NCBI RefSeq assembly: GCF_000519305.1
Contig: NZ_JAFG01000004.1
Coordinates: 496,001 to 560,000, forward strand
From: Mesorhizobium ciceri WSM4083
Lineage (GTDB): Bacteria > Pseudomonadota > Alphaproteobacteria > Rhizobiales > Rhizobiaceae
Direction: 5' to 3'
Length of the DNA: 64,000 bases
Position 1 is the stretch's first letter; each line of letters begins with the position of its first letter. The notes below the pieces were generated by a model. That model had not been told where the DNA came from. It worked only from the letters and a program-made list of their open reading frames with translations, and ran no database searches. The translations under genes were made by a program, and so were the position numbers. Positions 9,036 to 17,363 of this stretch are shown piece after piece.

Positions 9036-9335
9036 ATGACATCTTCTCTCCTTGGCATGACTTGCCCCTCCTGCCGCGTTGCGCTCGTGATGAGCGAACG
9101 CCAGGGCATCGAAATCGACTACTGTCCGCAGTGCCGCGGCGTCTGGCTTGATCGGGGAGAACTCGACAAGATCATCGAGCGTTCCGGCAGGGAAGCGGCG
9201 CCCGCGCCGCAGCCACAGCCGGCAGCATTCTCGCAGCCGCAACACGGCCAGGGCCGCGACGACGATTATTCCCGCTCGCACGGCCACCGCTATCCGAAGC
9301 GGAAGAAATCATTTTTCGAAGAGTTGTTCGATTGA
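9036..9335 (+). CDS. zf-TFIIB domain protein
   Basis: This small protein (99 residues) has a TFIIB-type zinc ribbon made of two Cys pairs, CPSC (10-13) and CPQC (30-33), followed by the characteristic 'GVWLDRGELDKIIE'. The middle is rich in Ala, Pro and Gln, and the C-terminus is basic then acidic ('KRKKSFFEELFD'). The ATG at 9036 has GGAG seven bases upstream and is preferred to the TTG at 9024. Function is unknown for the family. It lies 69 bp ahead of a Tim44-domain gene in the same direction, so the two may share an envelope-related role. Confidence 0.85.
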   Translation: MTSSLLGMTCPSCRVALVMSERQGIEIDYCPQCRGVWLDRGELDKIIERSGREAAPAPQPQPAAFSQPQHGQGRDDDYSRSHGHRYPKRKKSFFEELFD

Positions 9336-9404
9336 CCGTATAACGCCGGCACCCCGGCGACGGCTGAAAATTTCCGAAACCGCAGAGATAAAGGTTCATC
9401 TCCG

Positions 9405-10385
9405 ATGACTTCCCGTACAAGCCGATTTGCAGCCCTCTTTGCAGGACTGTTCCTGGCGTTTTCGATGGTCGCGATAGACCATGCCGAGGCGCGCCGCGGC
9501 GGCAGTTTCGGCAGTCGTGGCATGCGCACGTTCCAATCGGCACCGCCGACCAGGACCGCACCGGCTCCGACCGCTCCAGTCGAGCGTTCGATGACGCCCA
9601 ACACCGGTGTGAATAACGCGGCCCGGCAGCCGCAGGCCGGCCTGCAGAGGCCCGGCTTCATGAGCGGCTTCGGGGGAACGATGATGCGCGGCCTGCTGCT
9701 CGGCGGCCTGGTCGGCCTGCTCGTCGGCCAGGGCTTCGGCGGCCTGGCCGGCATGTTCGGTTTCCTGCTTCAGGCCCTGCTCATCGGTGGCGCGATCATG
9801 CTGGCCATCCGCTTCTTCCGCTCGCAGTCGGCGCGTGGTCCAGCGCTCGCCGGTGCCGGTAATGCCCAGGCTTCGAGATTTGAGAACCGCGCAACGGCAG
9901 GGCAGCAGACTGCAGGCTCCTTCACAATTCCCGGCTTTGGCGGTGGTTCGGGCGGAAGCTCTCCGGCCATCGGTTCTGATGAGATCACGCTGGCTCAGAC
10001 CGATCTCGACGCATTCCAGCAGTTGCTGACCGATGTCCAGGAAGCATTCGGGCGCGAAGACCATGCCGCCCTGCGCCGGGCGGTGACTCCCGAAATGGTG
10101 TCCTATCTGTCCGAGGAACTGGCCGACAATGCCCAGAAAGGTGTCAGGAACGAGGTGACGGACATTAGTTTGCTGCAGGCCGACGTCGCTGAAAGCTGGC
10201 GTGAGGATGACCGCGACTACGCCACGGCCGCATTGCGCTACGAGTCTCGTGACGTGACGCGCGAACGGGCCAGCGGCAAGGTCGTCTCGGGCGACGATGA
10301 TCATCCGACAGAGACGACCGAGCTGTGGACATTCGTGCGTGAGAATGGCTCGAACTGGAAGCTCTCAGCAATACAACAGGCTTGA
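9405..10385 (+). CDS. Tim44 domain-containing protein
   Basis: This 326-residue protein has an N-terminal hydrophobic export signal ('FAALFAGLFLAFSMVAIDHAEA'), then a low-complexity Arg/Gly/Pro region. A strongly Gly-rich double hydrophobic segment spans about residues 85-140. The C-terminal Tim44-like (NTF2-fold) domain spans about residues 190-326. In mitochondria Tim44 tethers the import motor to the membrane; the role of bacterial homologues of this architecture is not settled. The Gly-rich membrane segment followed by an NTF2-like domain suggests a membrane-anchored binding protein. It is co-directional with the zf-TFIIB gene and converges on the lactonase. Confidence 0.87.
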   Translation: MTSRTSRFAALFAGLFLAFSMVAIDHAEARRGGSFGSRGMRTFQSAPPTRTAPAPTAPVERSMTPNTGVNNAARQPQAGLQRPGFMSGFGGTMMRGLLLGGLVGLLVGQGFGGLAGMFGFLLQALLIGGAIMLAIRFFRSQSARGPALAGAGNAQASRFENRATAGQQTAGSFTIPGFGGGSGGSSPAIGSDEITLAQTDLDAFQQLLTDVQEAFGREDHAALRRAVTPEMVSYLSEELADNAQKGVRNEVTDISLLQADVAESWREDDRDYATAALRYESRDVTRERASGKVVSGDDDHPTETTELWTFVRENGSNWKLSAIQQA

Positions 10386-10426
10386 GCCTCGGGCGATTTT
10401 GTCCAAGGCTTCGCGGTTGTGGGTGT

Positions 10427-11524
10427 TCAGCGCACGATCTTGACGCACATCGGCGTGCCGATCTCGATGGCGCGTCCGGTGTCGGTCAGCATGCCGGTCT
10501 CGGCGTCGCGCGCGAAGATCGAGATGCGGTCGCCATTCTGGTTGGCCGAGAACAGATGGCCGCCTGACGGCGTCAGCGCCAGGTTACGCGGCGTCGCACC
10601 ACCGCAAGGGACATAGCCGACCAGGGCCAGCGCACCGGTCTGCTGGTCGACGGCCATGATGACGACGCTGTCGTGGCCGCGGTTGGAGCCGTAGACAAAG
10701 CGGCCATCCGGCGAGATCTGGATGTCGGCGCAATGGTTGCTGTCGCGCGCTTCGGCCGGCACCGCTGGCCTGGCGTCGACGAGCGTGAGCTTGCCCGAGG
10801 CTTCGTCCAGCGCCATCGACGCGATGGTCGAATCCAACTCGTTCATGACGAAGACGAAACGCCCGTTCGGATGCAGCGCCAGATGGCGCGGGCCGGCGCC
10901 CGGCGGCAAGGCGGATTCGCCAAGCTTGGTCAGGTTGCCATCGTGCTCGATCCGGTAGGACACCAGTCGGTCGATGCCGAGATCGGCGACGATGGCTGTC
11001 CCGCCGGTAATGGTTTCGGTAATGCTGTGGGCGTGCGAGCGTTCCTGTCGTGCCGCATTCGGGCCGCTCCCGGAATGCGAGACGCTGGCCAGCGGCGCCG
11101 ACAAGGCACCACTCTCCTCTAAGCCATAGACAGCCACGGCGCGATCCGGACCGCCCCCGCCCATGCCGTAGTTGGCGACCAGCAGTTTTGTCCCGTCGCG
11201 GGTGATGGTGTTGTGGGCGGTGATGCTGCCCAGCGACGGCTGCTTGTTCAGATAGGTGAGCGTCCCCGAAGCTCGATCGAAGCTGTAGGCCGAGACAGTG
11301 CCCTCGCGCCAGGTGAACACTTCCGAGTTGGCGTAGATCCGCGAGCCATCCAGCGTCACCGAGAGGAAGGTCGGATTGTCAACGTCATTGGTCTCGGCCA
11401 GTTTTCGGGTTTCCAGCGTTTCCTCGTCAAAGCTGTAGACGCCGAGACCGACGCCCCGAGCGCCCTGAAAATACGGCGCCTCGCGGTTCAGGCTGCCGAC
11501 AAAGACCAGACAATCCTTGCGCAT
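10427..11524 (-). CDS. Lactonase family protein (6-phosphogluconolactonase-like beta-propeller)
   Basis: This protein of 365 residues belongs to the YbhE-type seven-bladed propeller family, with repeated blades ('NPTFLSVTLDGSRIYANSE', 'GPRHLALHPNGRFVFVMNE', 'TPRNLALTPSGGHLFSANQ'). Family members hydrolyse sugar lactones such as 6-phosphogluconolactone. The ATG at 11524 is used because GGGGAG lies upstream and the protein then begins 'MRKDCLVFVGS'; an extension to 11572 has no family resemblance. There is no signal peptide. Its divergent neighbour is the MaoC/CoA-transferase operon, so the substrate could be a lactone from a related sugar pathway. Confidence 0.85.
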   Translation of the reverse strand: MRKDCLVFVGSLNREAPYFQGARGVGLGVYSFDEETLETRKLAETNDVDNPTFLSVTLDGSRIYANSEVFTWREGTVSAYSFDRASGTLTYLNKQPSLGSITAHNTITRDGTKLLVANYGMGGGGPDRAVAVYGLEESGALSAPLASVSHSGSGPNAARQERSHAHSITETITGGTAIVADLGIDRLVSYRIEHDGNLTKLGESALPPGAGPRHLALHPNGRFVFVMNELDSTIASMALDEASGKLTLVDARPAVPAEARDSNHCADIQISPDGRFVYGSNRGHDSVVIMAVDQQTGALALVGYVPCGGATPRNLALTPSGGHLFSANQNGDRISIFARDAETGMLTDTGRAIEIGTPMCVKIVR

Positions 11525-11724
11525 GATTTTTCTCCCCTGCCCGCCTGCGCTTCGGCGCGCGGGAGCAGCCAAAATTTCGCCTGTTCACGCTTGCAACGCA
11601 ACCCCATATGTGAAAATACTATTTACAAAAGAAGATTGACGGGAGGAGACGTCTTGCATTTCGACGCCTTGATGCGTTTTCCGACAGCTGTGACGTGTCC
11701 CATACAAGGCTGGCGGTGACGGCC
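11525..11724. promoter_or_regulatory. Divergent intergenic region with an unpaired strong Shine-Dalgarno
   Basis: This 200-bp spacer separates the lactonase (minus) from the MaoC gene (plus). Its middle is AT-rich ('TGAAAATACTATTTACAAAA', 11611-11630) and is the likely promoter zone. GGGAGGAG at 11641-11648 is a strong ribosome-binding site, but the MaoC ATG at 11725 is 76 bp further on. The nearest start it could serve is TTG at 11654, which opens a 21-codon ORF ending at 11719, six bases before the MaoC ATG. Confidence 0.45.
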
Positions 11725-12276
11725 ATGAACGATTTCGCGCCCACCGTCGGCGTCGCCTCGACGCATCCCAAGAACATGCCAGCGGATCACGCCGCGCTGC
11801 CGGTGTGGAATGCCGAGAACTGGTTCTACGAGGACTGGCCCGTCGGCCAGAAGATCCGTTCGTTGCGGCGCACCATGGCCGAAGGCGACAGCCATTTGTT
11901 CAACACGCTGGTGCTCGACATCCACCCCTATGTGCAGGACCAGATGTTTGCCGAGAGCGAAGGCATTTTCGGCAAGCGGCTGATCGCCGGCGCCTTCGTC
12001 TTTTCGGCTGGCCTGGGACTGGTCGCCACCAACTGCGTCAACGCCTTTTCCTATGGCTACGACAGGCTCCGCTTCATAAAGCCCGTCTTCATTGGCGACA
12101 CGATCTATTCGATCCGCTCTAACCTCGACAAGACACCCCGCTACAAGGAGATGGGGCTGATCCGCGCCAGCTATGAGGTGTTCAAGGGAGAAGGCGAACT
12201 CGTTCTCTACTGCGAGCATCTGCAGACGGTGAAGTACCGCAACCCTGCCGACTTCGTCGGCAAGACGGAGAAATAG
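11725..12276 (+). CDS. MaoC-like hot-dog fold protein with altered catalytic motif
   Basis: This 183-residue protein has a MaoC dehydratase-like hot-dog fold ('[17 protein letters not shown]', then '[16 protein letters not shown]'). MaoC/hydratase-2 enzymes hydrate enoyl-CoA thioesters using an Asp-x4-His motif. Here the corresponding stretch is D65-I-H-P-Y-V70, so the Asp is kept but the His position is Val. The protein may therefore have a different mechanism or be non-catalytic. It sits two bases before a class III CoA-transferase gene, which fits a CoA-ester role. The start is uncertain: ATG 11725 is chosen, GTG 11695 is in frame. Confidence 0.8.
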   Translation: MNDFAPTVGVASTHPKNMPADHAALPVWNAENWFYEDWPVGQKIRSLRRTMAEGDSHLFNTLVLDIHPYVQDQMFAESEGIFGKRLIAGAFVFSAGLGLVATNCVNAFSYGYDRLRFIKPVFIGDTIYSIRSNLDKTPRYKEMGLIRASYEVFKGEGELVLYCEHLQTVKYRNPADFVGKTEK

Positions 12277-12278
12277 AA

Positions 12279-13439
12279 ATGCCGGCAGCAGCCGAATTGC
12301 CGCTCGCCGGTCTTGTCGTCGTCGACATGAGCCAGTTCCTGTCCGGGCCTTACTGCTCGCTCAGGCTGCTCGATCTCGGTGCCCGCGTCATCAAGATCGA
12401 GCGTCCGGATGGCGGCGACCTGTCGCGCCGGCTCTATCTCAGCGACACCGAGATCGGCGGCGATTCCACCATCTTCCATGCCATCAACAGGGCTAAGGAA
12501 AGTCTTGCCATCGACCTCAAGAACGAGGCCGATCTCGAGGCGCTGCGCGGCCTTCTGGCCAAGGCCGATGTACTGATCCAGAATTTCCGGCCGGGTGTCA
12601 TCGAGCGGCTCGGCCTGAACTATGAGGCGGTCCGCAAGATCAATCCGCGGCTCGTCTATGCCTCGATCAGCGGCTACGGCGAGGACGGCCCGTGGGTCAA
12701 GCGGCCCGGCCAGGATCTCCTGGCGCAGGCGCGTTCCGGCGTGATGTGGTTGAACGGCGACGAGGATCAGGGACCGGTGCCGTTCGGCCTTGCCATCGGC
12801 GACATGCTGGCCGGTGCGGCCTGTGCGCAGGGCATTCTGGCCGCACTCGTGCGGCGCGGTATCACCGGTCAGGGCAGCCACATCGAAACCAGCCTGCTGG
12901 AAGCGCTTGTCGATTTCCAGTTCGAGGTGCTGACCACGCATCTCAATGACGGCCGCCGCTTGCCCAAACGCTCCAGCTTCCGCAGCGCGCATGCCTATCT
13001 GTCGGCGCCTTACGGTGTTTACCCGGCCAAAGACGGCTACCTCGCCATCGCCATGACGCCGATCCCCAAGCTGGCCGATCTCCTGTCGCTCAGCGAACTC
13101 GCACCCTATCGCGACAAGCCGGCATCGTGGTTCACCGCGCGCGACGACATCAAGGCGATCATTGCACAGCGGATCGCCACCAAGACGATCGACGAGTGGC
13201 TTGATATCCTCGAGCCGGCTGACATCTGGTGCGCCAGAGTGCTGACCTGGCCCGAGATGCTGGCAAGCGAGGGGTTCCAGTCGCTCGATATGCTGCAGAC
13301 GGTGACGCGCGAGGATGATGTCTCGATCCTCACCACGAGTTCGCCGCTCCGGGTCGATGGCATCAGGGCCAAGGTCGACCGGGCGGCGCCACGCATCGGC
13401 GAGCACAGTGCGGCAATCCGCGCGGAATTCGGCCTGTGA
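12279..13439 (+). CDS. Class III CoA-transferase (CaiB/BaiF family)
   Basis: This 386-residue enzyme should move CoA between carboxylic acids. The N-terminus ('GLVVVDMSQFLSGPYCSLRL') and 'NFRPGVIERLGL' are family signatures, and the catalytic Asp that forms the acyl-aspartyl intermediate is D175 in 'AIGDMLAG'. It follows the MaoC-like gene by two bases and overlaps the next gene by 4 bp (GTGA), so all three are translationally linked. The acid substrate is unknown. Its place directly upstream of a sugar-type ABC importer suggests that the imported compound, or its product, is activated as a CoA ester. Confidence 0.9.
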   Translation: MPAAAELPLAGLVVVDMSQFLSGPYCSLRLLDLGARVIKIERPDGGDLSRRLYLSDTEIGGDSTIFHAINRAKESLAIDLKNEADLEALRGLLAKADVLIQNFRPGVIERLGLNYEAVRKINPRLVYASISGYGEDGPWVKRPGQDLLAQARSGVMWLNGDEDQGPVPFGLAIGDMLAGAACAQGILAALVRRGITGQGSHIETSLLEALVDFQFEVLTTHLNDGRRLPKRSSFRSAHAYLSAPYGVYPAKDGYLAIAMTPIPKLADLLSLSELAPYRDKPASWFTARDDIKAIIAQRIATKTIDEWLDILEPADIWCARVLTWPEMLASEGFQSLDMLQTVTREDDVSILTTSSPLRVDGIRAKVDRAAPRIGEHSAAIRAEFGL

Positions 13440-14605
13440 GCGTGCCCATCCTCAAGGGCATGACCTGGAGCCATCCGCGTGGCTACGATCCGATGGTCGC
13501 CTGCTCGTCGCTGTGGCAGCAGAAGACGGGTATTGCCATCGAGTGGGACAAGCGCTCGCTTCAGGATTTCGAATCCTTCCCGGTTGAGGAACTGGCGCGC
13601 GCCTATGACCTCATCGTCATCGACCATCCGCATGTCGGCCAGATCACCGCTGAACGCTGCCTGGAGCCGCTGGATGTCGCCGGCCGCGAGGCGGAGCGCA
13701 CAGCACTTGCCTCGGGCAGCGTCGGCCAGTCCTATCCGAGCTATAACTGGCAAGGACGGCAATGGGCTTTCCCAATCGATGCGGCAACCCAGGTCCAGGC
13801 ATGGCGACCGGATGCGCTTGAGGCGCCACCGGCGCGCTGGAGCGAGGTGCTCGATCTCGCCCGTCAAGACCGCGTGCTGTTGCCGCTGCGGCCGCCTCAC
13901 GTGCTGATGGTGTTCTATACGCTGGCCGGCAATCTTGGACATGCGTGCAGGACCGATCCGTCCCGCGATTTCATTGATCTTGGAGCCGGCGGCGACGTTT
14001 TCGAGGCAATGCGCGAGATCGCGGCGCTGGTCGAACCGGCCTGTTTCGAGATGGATCCGATTGCGGTCTCGGAGCGCATGGCAGAGGCCAATTCCAGGAT
14101 CGTCTGCGCGCCACTGATCTACGGTTATGTGTCCTATGCAATGGCTGGGTTTCGCGCGAACCGGCTGTCCTTTGCCGACATCCCAGTCGCTGGCGTCAGC
14201 GGTCCGATCGGTTCGGCGCTCGGCGGCACCGGCATAGCCGTATCAGCCTTTTCCAAAGCCAGAGATGCAGCGATCGATTTTGCCTACTGGGTTGCCAGCG
14301 GCGATGTCCAGCGCGGCGCCTACGCCGCTGCCGGCGGCCAGCCCGGCCATGCCGCGGCCTGGGAGGACCAGACCGTCAATGCGGCGACCGTCAATTTTTA
14401 TCGGGACACGCGCGCGACGCTGGAGGGCGCATGGGTGCGGCCACGCCATGACGGCTACATGGCGTTCCAGCAGGCCGCGTCCGAACGCATCCTTTCCGGC
14501 ATGACCTCCCGGCACAATGCCGCCGAGGTCGTTGCCGATCTTAATCGCCTGTTTCGGGAAAGTTCTCCGGCGCAGGTGTCCGGCGCTGCCGGTGGAGGAG
14601 CCTGA
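13436..14605 (+). CDS. Solute-binding-protein fold protein lacking a signal peptide
   Basis: This 389-residue protein resembles family 1 extracellular solute-binding proteins. It has the 'YDLIVIDHPHVGQI' segment, a 'WAFPIDAATQVQAWRPDAL' central region and a 'GGTGIAVSAFSKARDAAIDFAYWVAS' C-lobe. The N-terminus 'MSVPILKGMTWSHPRGYDPM' is not hydrophobic, so no Sec or Tat signal is visible and the protein should remain in the cytoplasm. It overlaps the CoA-transferase gene by 4 bp and precedes a second, properly exported binding protein by 25 bp. It may be a cytoplasmic ligand carrier, sensor or enzyme partner rather than the transporter's receptor. Confidence 0.75.
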   Translation: MSVPILKGMTWSHPRGYDPMVACSSLWQQKTGIAIEWDKRSLQDFESFPVEELARAYDLIVIDHPHVGQITAERCLEPLDVAGREAERTALASGSVGQSYPSYNWQGRQWAFPIDAATQVQAWRPDALEAPPARWSEVLDLARQDRVLLPLRPPHVLMVFYTLAGNLGHACRTDPSRDFIDLGAGGDVFEAMREIAALVEPACFEMDPIAVSERMAEANSRIVCAPLIYGYVSYAMAGFRANRLSFADIPVAGVSGPIGSALGGTGIAVSAFSKARDAAIDFAYWVASGDVQRGAYAAAGGQPGHAAAWEDQTVNAATVNFYRDTRATLEGAWVRPRHDGYMAFQQAASERILSGMTSRHNAAEVVADLNRLFRESSPAQVSGAAGGGA

Positions 14606-14630
14606 ACCAAACCGAACGGAGGAGAACGAG

Positions 14631-15818
14631 ATGACAGGAATGATCCGCGGCCTGCTGGCCGCAACGACGCTTGCCTCGCTTGCAACGACCGCCTTCGCCC
14701 AGGATGCGCAAGGCGTCATCGGCGGGCTGCCGACCGAACTCAAGGCGCAGTATGACGGCGCGCCGCAGAAGGTGCTGCCCTCGGCCTGGGACAATTTCAC
14801 AGCGCCGCCGAAGCCGTGGAAATGGTGCCACTCGGAATCCTACCAGGGCAATCCGTGGCGGGTCACGGTGACCAAGGAGTTGAAGCGTCTCGTTGACGGG
14901 CTGATCGCCGACGGAACGGTGTCCAGCTTCGAGGTGTCTGATTCCAACAACGACGCCAGCCAGCAGATCAACCAGATCCGCGCCTTCATCGACAAGAAGT
15001 GCTCGATCATCACCTCGATCCCGGGCTCGGCGACGGCACTCGATGATGCGATCGACGCTGCCGCCAAAGCCGGCATTCCGTTCATCACCGCCGCCGGCTC
15101 GGTGACCAGCCCGAACGCCATCAATGTCGATTCCAACTATGCGCGCTGGGGCTACGACATGATGACGGCGATTGGCAAGGCGCAGCCGGACGGCGCCAGC
15201 ATCCTTCTGGTCGAAGGCATCGCCGGACACCCGATCGTGGTGCAGGAGCGCCAGGGCGCGGACAAGGCGCTGGCCGAAAATCCGAAGCTGAAGATTTCGC
15301 GCAACGTCAACGGCAACTGGACAGCCAACGTCACCAAGACCGTAGTGCTGCAGGCGATCGCCACCAACCCGGCGCCGATCGATGCGGTGTGGACGACAGG
15401 CAGCGAAAGCCGCGTCGTCGCCGAGGCCTTCGCAGAAGCCGGCCGGCCGGCGCCATTGATCACCGGCTCGATCACCGGCGATGCTTTGGGCTACTGGAAG
15501 GCTAACCCCGACAAGTACCGCTTCGAAGGCCATGCGGTGCTGCCGCACTGGACCGCGCAGACGCTGTTCCGCGTCGGCGAGCGCATGCTCGACGGCCAGA
15601 AGCCGAAGCTGAACACACTGCTGATCCCGATCCCGCCTGTCCACACCGCCGATCTCGGCGCCTGGTACAAGGACTGCATGACGACGGATGCGGTGTCGAT
15701 CTTCCCGATCCCGCCGACGGATCCGATGCCGGAGGAATGGCTCGACGCCTATTTCTCGAACCCGGCGCCGACCAAGGGCTGGGATTATTCGAAGGTGCCC
15801 GACGCCTGCGCAAAATAA
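14631..15818 (+). CDS. Sugar ABC transporter substrate-binding protein (periplasmic-binding-protein type 1, CUT2)
   Basis: This 395-residue protein starts at ATG 14631 behind a clear CGGAGGAG site. The signal peptide ends near residue 23 ('LATTAFA'). The mature part has the ribose-binding-protein-like fold: 'SNNDASQQINQIRAFIDKKC' and 'SGSATALDDAIDAAAKAGIPFI' correspond to the first two strands and the hinge. It delivers a sugar or polyol to the split ATPase and two permeases that follow. It is longer than typical RbsB (about 300), which is common in rhizobial paralogues. The ligand is unknown. Confidence 0.88.
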   Translation: MTGMIRGLLAATTLASLATTAFAQDAQGVIGGLPTELKAQYDGAPQKVLPSAWDNFTAPPKPWKWCHSESYQGNPWRVTVTKELKRLVDGLIADGTVSSFEVSDSNNDASQQINQIRAFIDKKCSIITSIPGSATALDDAIDAAAKAGIPFITAAGSVTSPNAINVDSNYARWGYDMMTAIGKAQPDGASILLVEGIAGHPIVVQERQGADKALAENPKLKISRNVNGNWTANVTKTVVLQAIATNPAPIDAVWTTGSESRVVAEAFAEAGRPAPLITGSITGDALGYWKANPDKYRFEGHAVLPHWTAQTLFRVGERMLDGQKPKLNTLLIPIPPVHTADLGAWYKDCMTTDAVSIFPIPPTDPMPEEWLDAYFSNPAPTKGWDYSKVPDACAK

Positions 15819-15844
15819 CGCTGCGCGAACTAGTCTCCCAGCAG

Positions 15845-15868
15845 GCCGGTTCCTTTCAGGGAGCCGGC
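15845..15868 (+). promoter_or_regulatory. Stem-loop after binding-protein gene
   Basis: GCCGGTTCCT (15845-15854) pairs with GGGAGCCGGC (15859-15868) around a TTCA loop, giving a 10-bp stem with two G-T wobbles. It lies 26 bases after the binding-protein stop and 21 bases before the ATPase start. No T-run follows, so it is more likely an mRNA-stability or partial read-through element than a full terminator. Confidence 0.5.
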
Positions 15869-15889
15869 TTGCCAGCATCGAAATGCGAC

Positions 15890-16627
15890 ATGCTTGAAAT
15901 CAAAACCATATCCAAACGCTATGGCGAGACGATCGCGCTCGCGGACGCATCGATCGCGTTCCGGGCGGGGACCATCCACACCATCCTGGGCGAGAACGGT
16001 TCGGGCAAGAGCACCATGGTCAAGCTGTTGTCCGGCATCGTCCAGCCGGACAGCGGCGCGATCCTGCTGCAAGGCAAGCCATTTTCTGGCGCCAATCCAT
16101 CGGCCTTCCAGGCGCAAGGCTTCGCCACGGTGTTCCAGGAGGTGCTGATCGCGCCGGATCGCAGCGTGACCGACAACATCCTGCTCGGCCTCGACGGGCT
16201 GGTCCGGCGCGCTGTGCCCCGCAACGAGCGCCGTGACCGGGCGAAAGCTGCGCTGAAGCGCTTTGCGGTCACCGACGTCCCCCTCGACAAGCCAGCCGGC
16301 CTGCTGCCGCTCGCCGCGCAGCAATTGGTCGTCCTTGCTCGCGCGATCGTGCGCAACCCAAAGATCCTGATCCTCGACGAGGTCACCGCCGCGCTCGACT
16401 TCGCCGACCGCGAATCGGTGTTTTCCCTGATGCGCGCGCTGGCCGGCGAAGGCTGCCTCATCCTGTTCATCACCCACCGCATGGACGAGGTGATGTCGCT
16501 TTCGGACCGCATCTCGATCCTGCGGGGCGGCAGCGTGGTGCGCACCGAAGATCGCGGCGCTTCCACGCCAGCTGAGCTCCTCAAGGCCATGGCGCCACGC
16601 ACCGCGGCGGAGCTGGCGCATGGCTGA
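15890..16627 (+). CDS. Sugar ABC transporter ATP-binding protein, N-terminal half (split RbsA/MglA type)
   Basis: This 245-residue protein corresponds to the first nucleotide-binding domain of a ribose/galactose-type ATPase, which is normally one chain of about 500 residues. Walker A is GENGSGKST (34-42) and Walker B is '[11 protein letters not shown]' (Val in place of the usual Pro). The H-loop is 'FITHRMDEV'. The signature is degenerate ('LPLAAQQ'). It starts at ATG 15890 ('[14 protein letters not shown]'); upstream in-frame sequence lacks family resemblance. The stop overlaps the start of the second half by 8 bp (ATGGCTGA). Confidence 0.87.
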   Translation: MLEIKTISKRYGETIALADASIAFRAGTIHTILGENGSGKSTMVKLLSGIVQPDSGAILLQGKPFSGANPSAFQAQGFATVFQEVLIAPDRSVTDNILLGLDGLVRRAVPRNERRDRAKAALKRFAVTDVPLDKPAGLLPLAAQQLVVLARAIVRNPKILILDEVTAALDFADRESVFSLMRALAGEGCLILFITHRMDEVMSLSDRISILRGGSVVRTEDRGASTPAELLKAMAPRTAAELAHG

Positions 16628-17363
16628 CCGCGCTGCCCTTGCCGTTCGCGACCTCGTCATCGCGCCCGGCGCCAGCCCGATCACGCAAGCGATTGCTCCG
16701 GGCGAGATTGTCGGTCTTGCCGGTCTCGACGGCCATGGTCAGGAACTGTTCCTCAAGATGCTCGCCGGCCTGGCATCGCCGTATGGGGGCTCGATCGTGC
16801 TCGACCTGCCCGGTGAGCCCCGCAAGATCACCGGCTTCCGCAAGGCCGTCTCTAGCGGCATCGCCTATCTGCCGCGTGACCGACGCGCCAACGGCATTTT
16901 CCCGACGCAGTCGGTGCTCGACAATTTCGCCGTTTCGACTCTGTCGCGCGACACACGGCTCGGCCTGATCAGCCCGGCGGCGCGCAACGCGCGGTACGAC
17001 ATCTACCGCGAAAAACTGTCGATCGCCGCACCCCGGCCCGATGCGCCGATCACCACTCTTTCGGGCGGCAACCAGCAGAAGGTGCTGCTGGCGCGGGCCT
17101 TGGCACTGGAGCCCGCAATCCTGCTCCTCAACGATCCGACGCGTGGCGTCGACGTGGCGACGCGGCATGTTCTCTACGACGTTTTTCGCGGGCTGGCGGC
17201 CGACGGCATGGGGCTGGTCATCCTGTCCAGCGAGATCGAGGAGATTCTTCTCCTGTGCCAGCGCGTGCTGGTGTTCCGCGAAAACGAGGTGGCGGCTGAG
17301 ATCGCCGGCGACGCGCTCACCACCGACAGTGTGATATCAGCCATGTTCGGACGTGCGGCATGA
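16620..17363 (+). CDS. Sugar ABC transporter ATP-binding protein, C-terminal half (split RbsA/MglA type)
   Basis: This 247-residue protein matches the second nucleotide-binding domain of RbsA-type ATPases. The P-loop is the degenerate form typical of that half ('GLDGHGQEL', residues 35-43), and the signature LSGGNQQ is intact. Walker B reads '[11 protein letters not shown]', so both the Walker B Asp and the catalytic Glu differ from consensus. The switch His is Ser ('LSSEIEE'), as usual for this half. Overlaps with its neighbours are 8 bp upstream and ATGA downstream. Together with the preceding ORF it would reconstitute one full ATPase. Confidence 0.87.
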   Translation: MADRAALAVRDLVIAPGASPITQAIAPGEIVGLAGLDGHGQELFLKMLAGLASPYGGSIVLDLPGEPRKITGFRKAVSSGIAYLPRDRRANGIFPTQSVLDNFAVSTLSRDTRLGLISPAARNARYDIYREKLSIAAPRPDAPITTLSGGNQQKVLLARALALEPAILLLNDPTRGVDVATRHVLYDVFRGLAADGMGLVILSSEIEEILLLCQRVLVFRENEVAAEIAGDALTTDSVISAMFGRAA

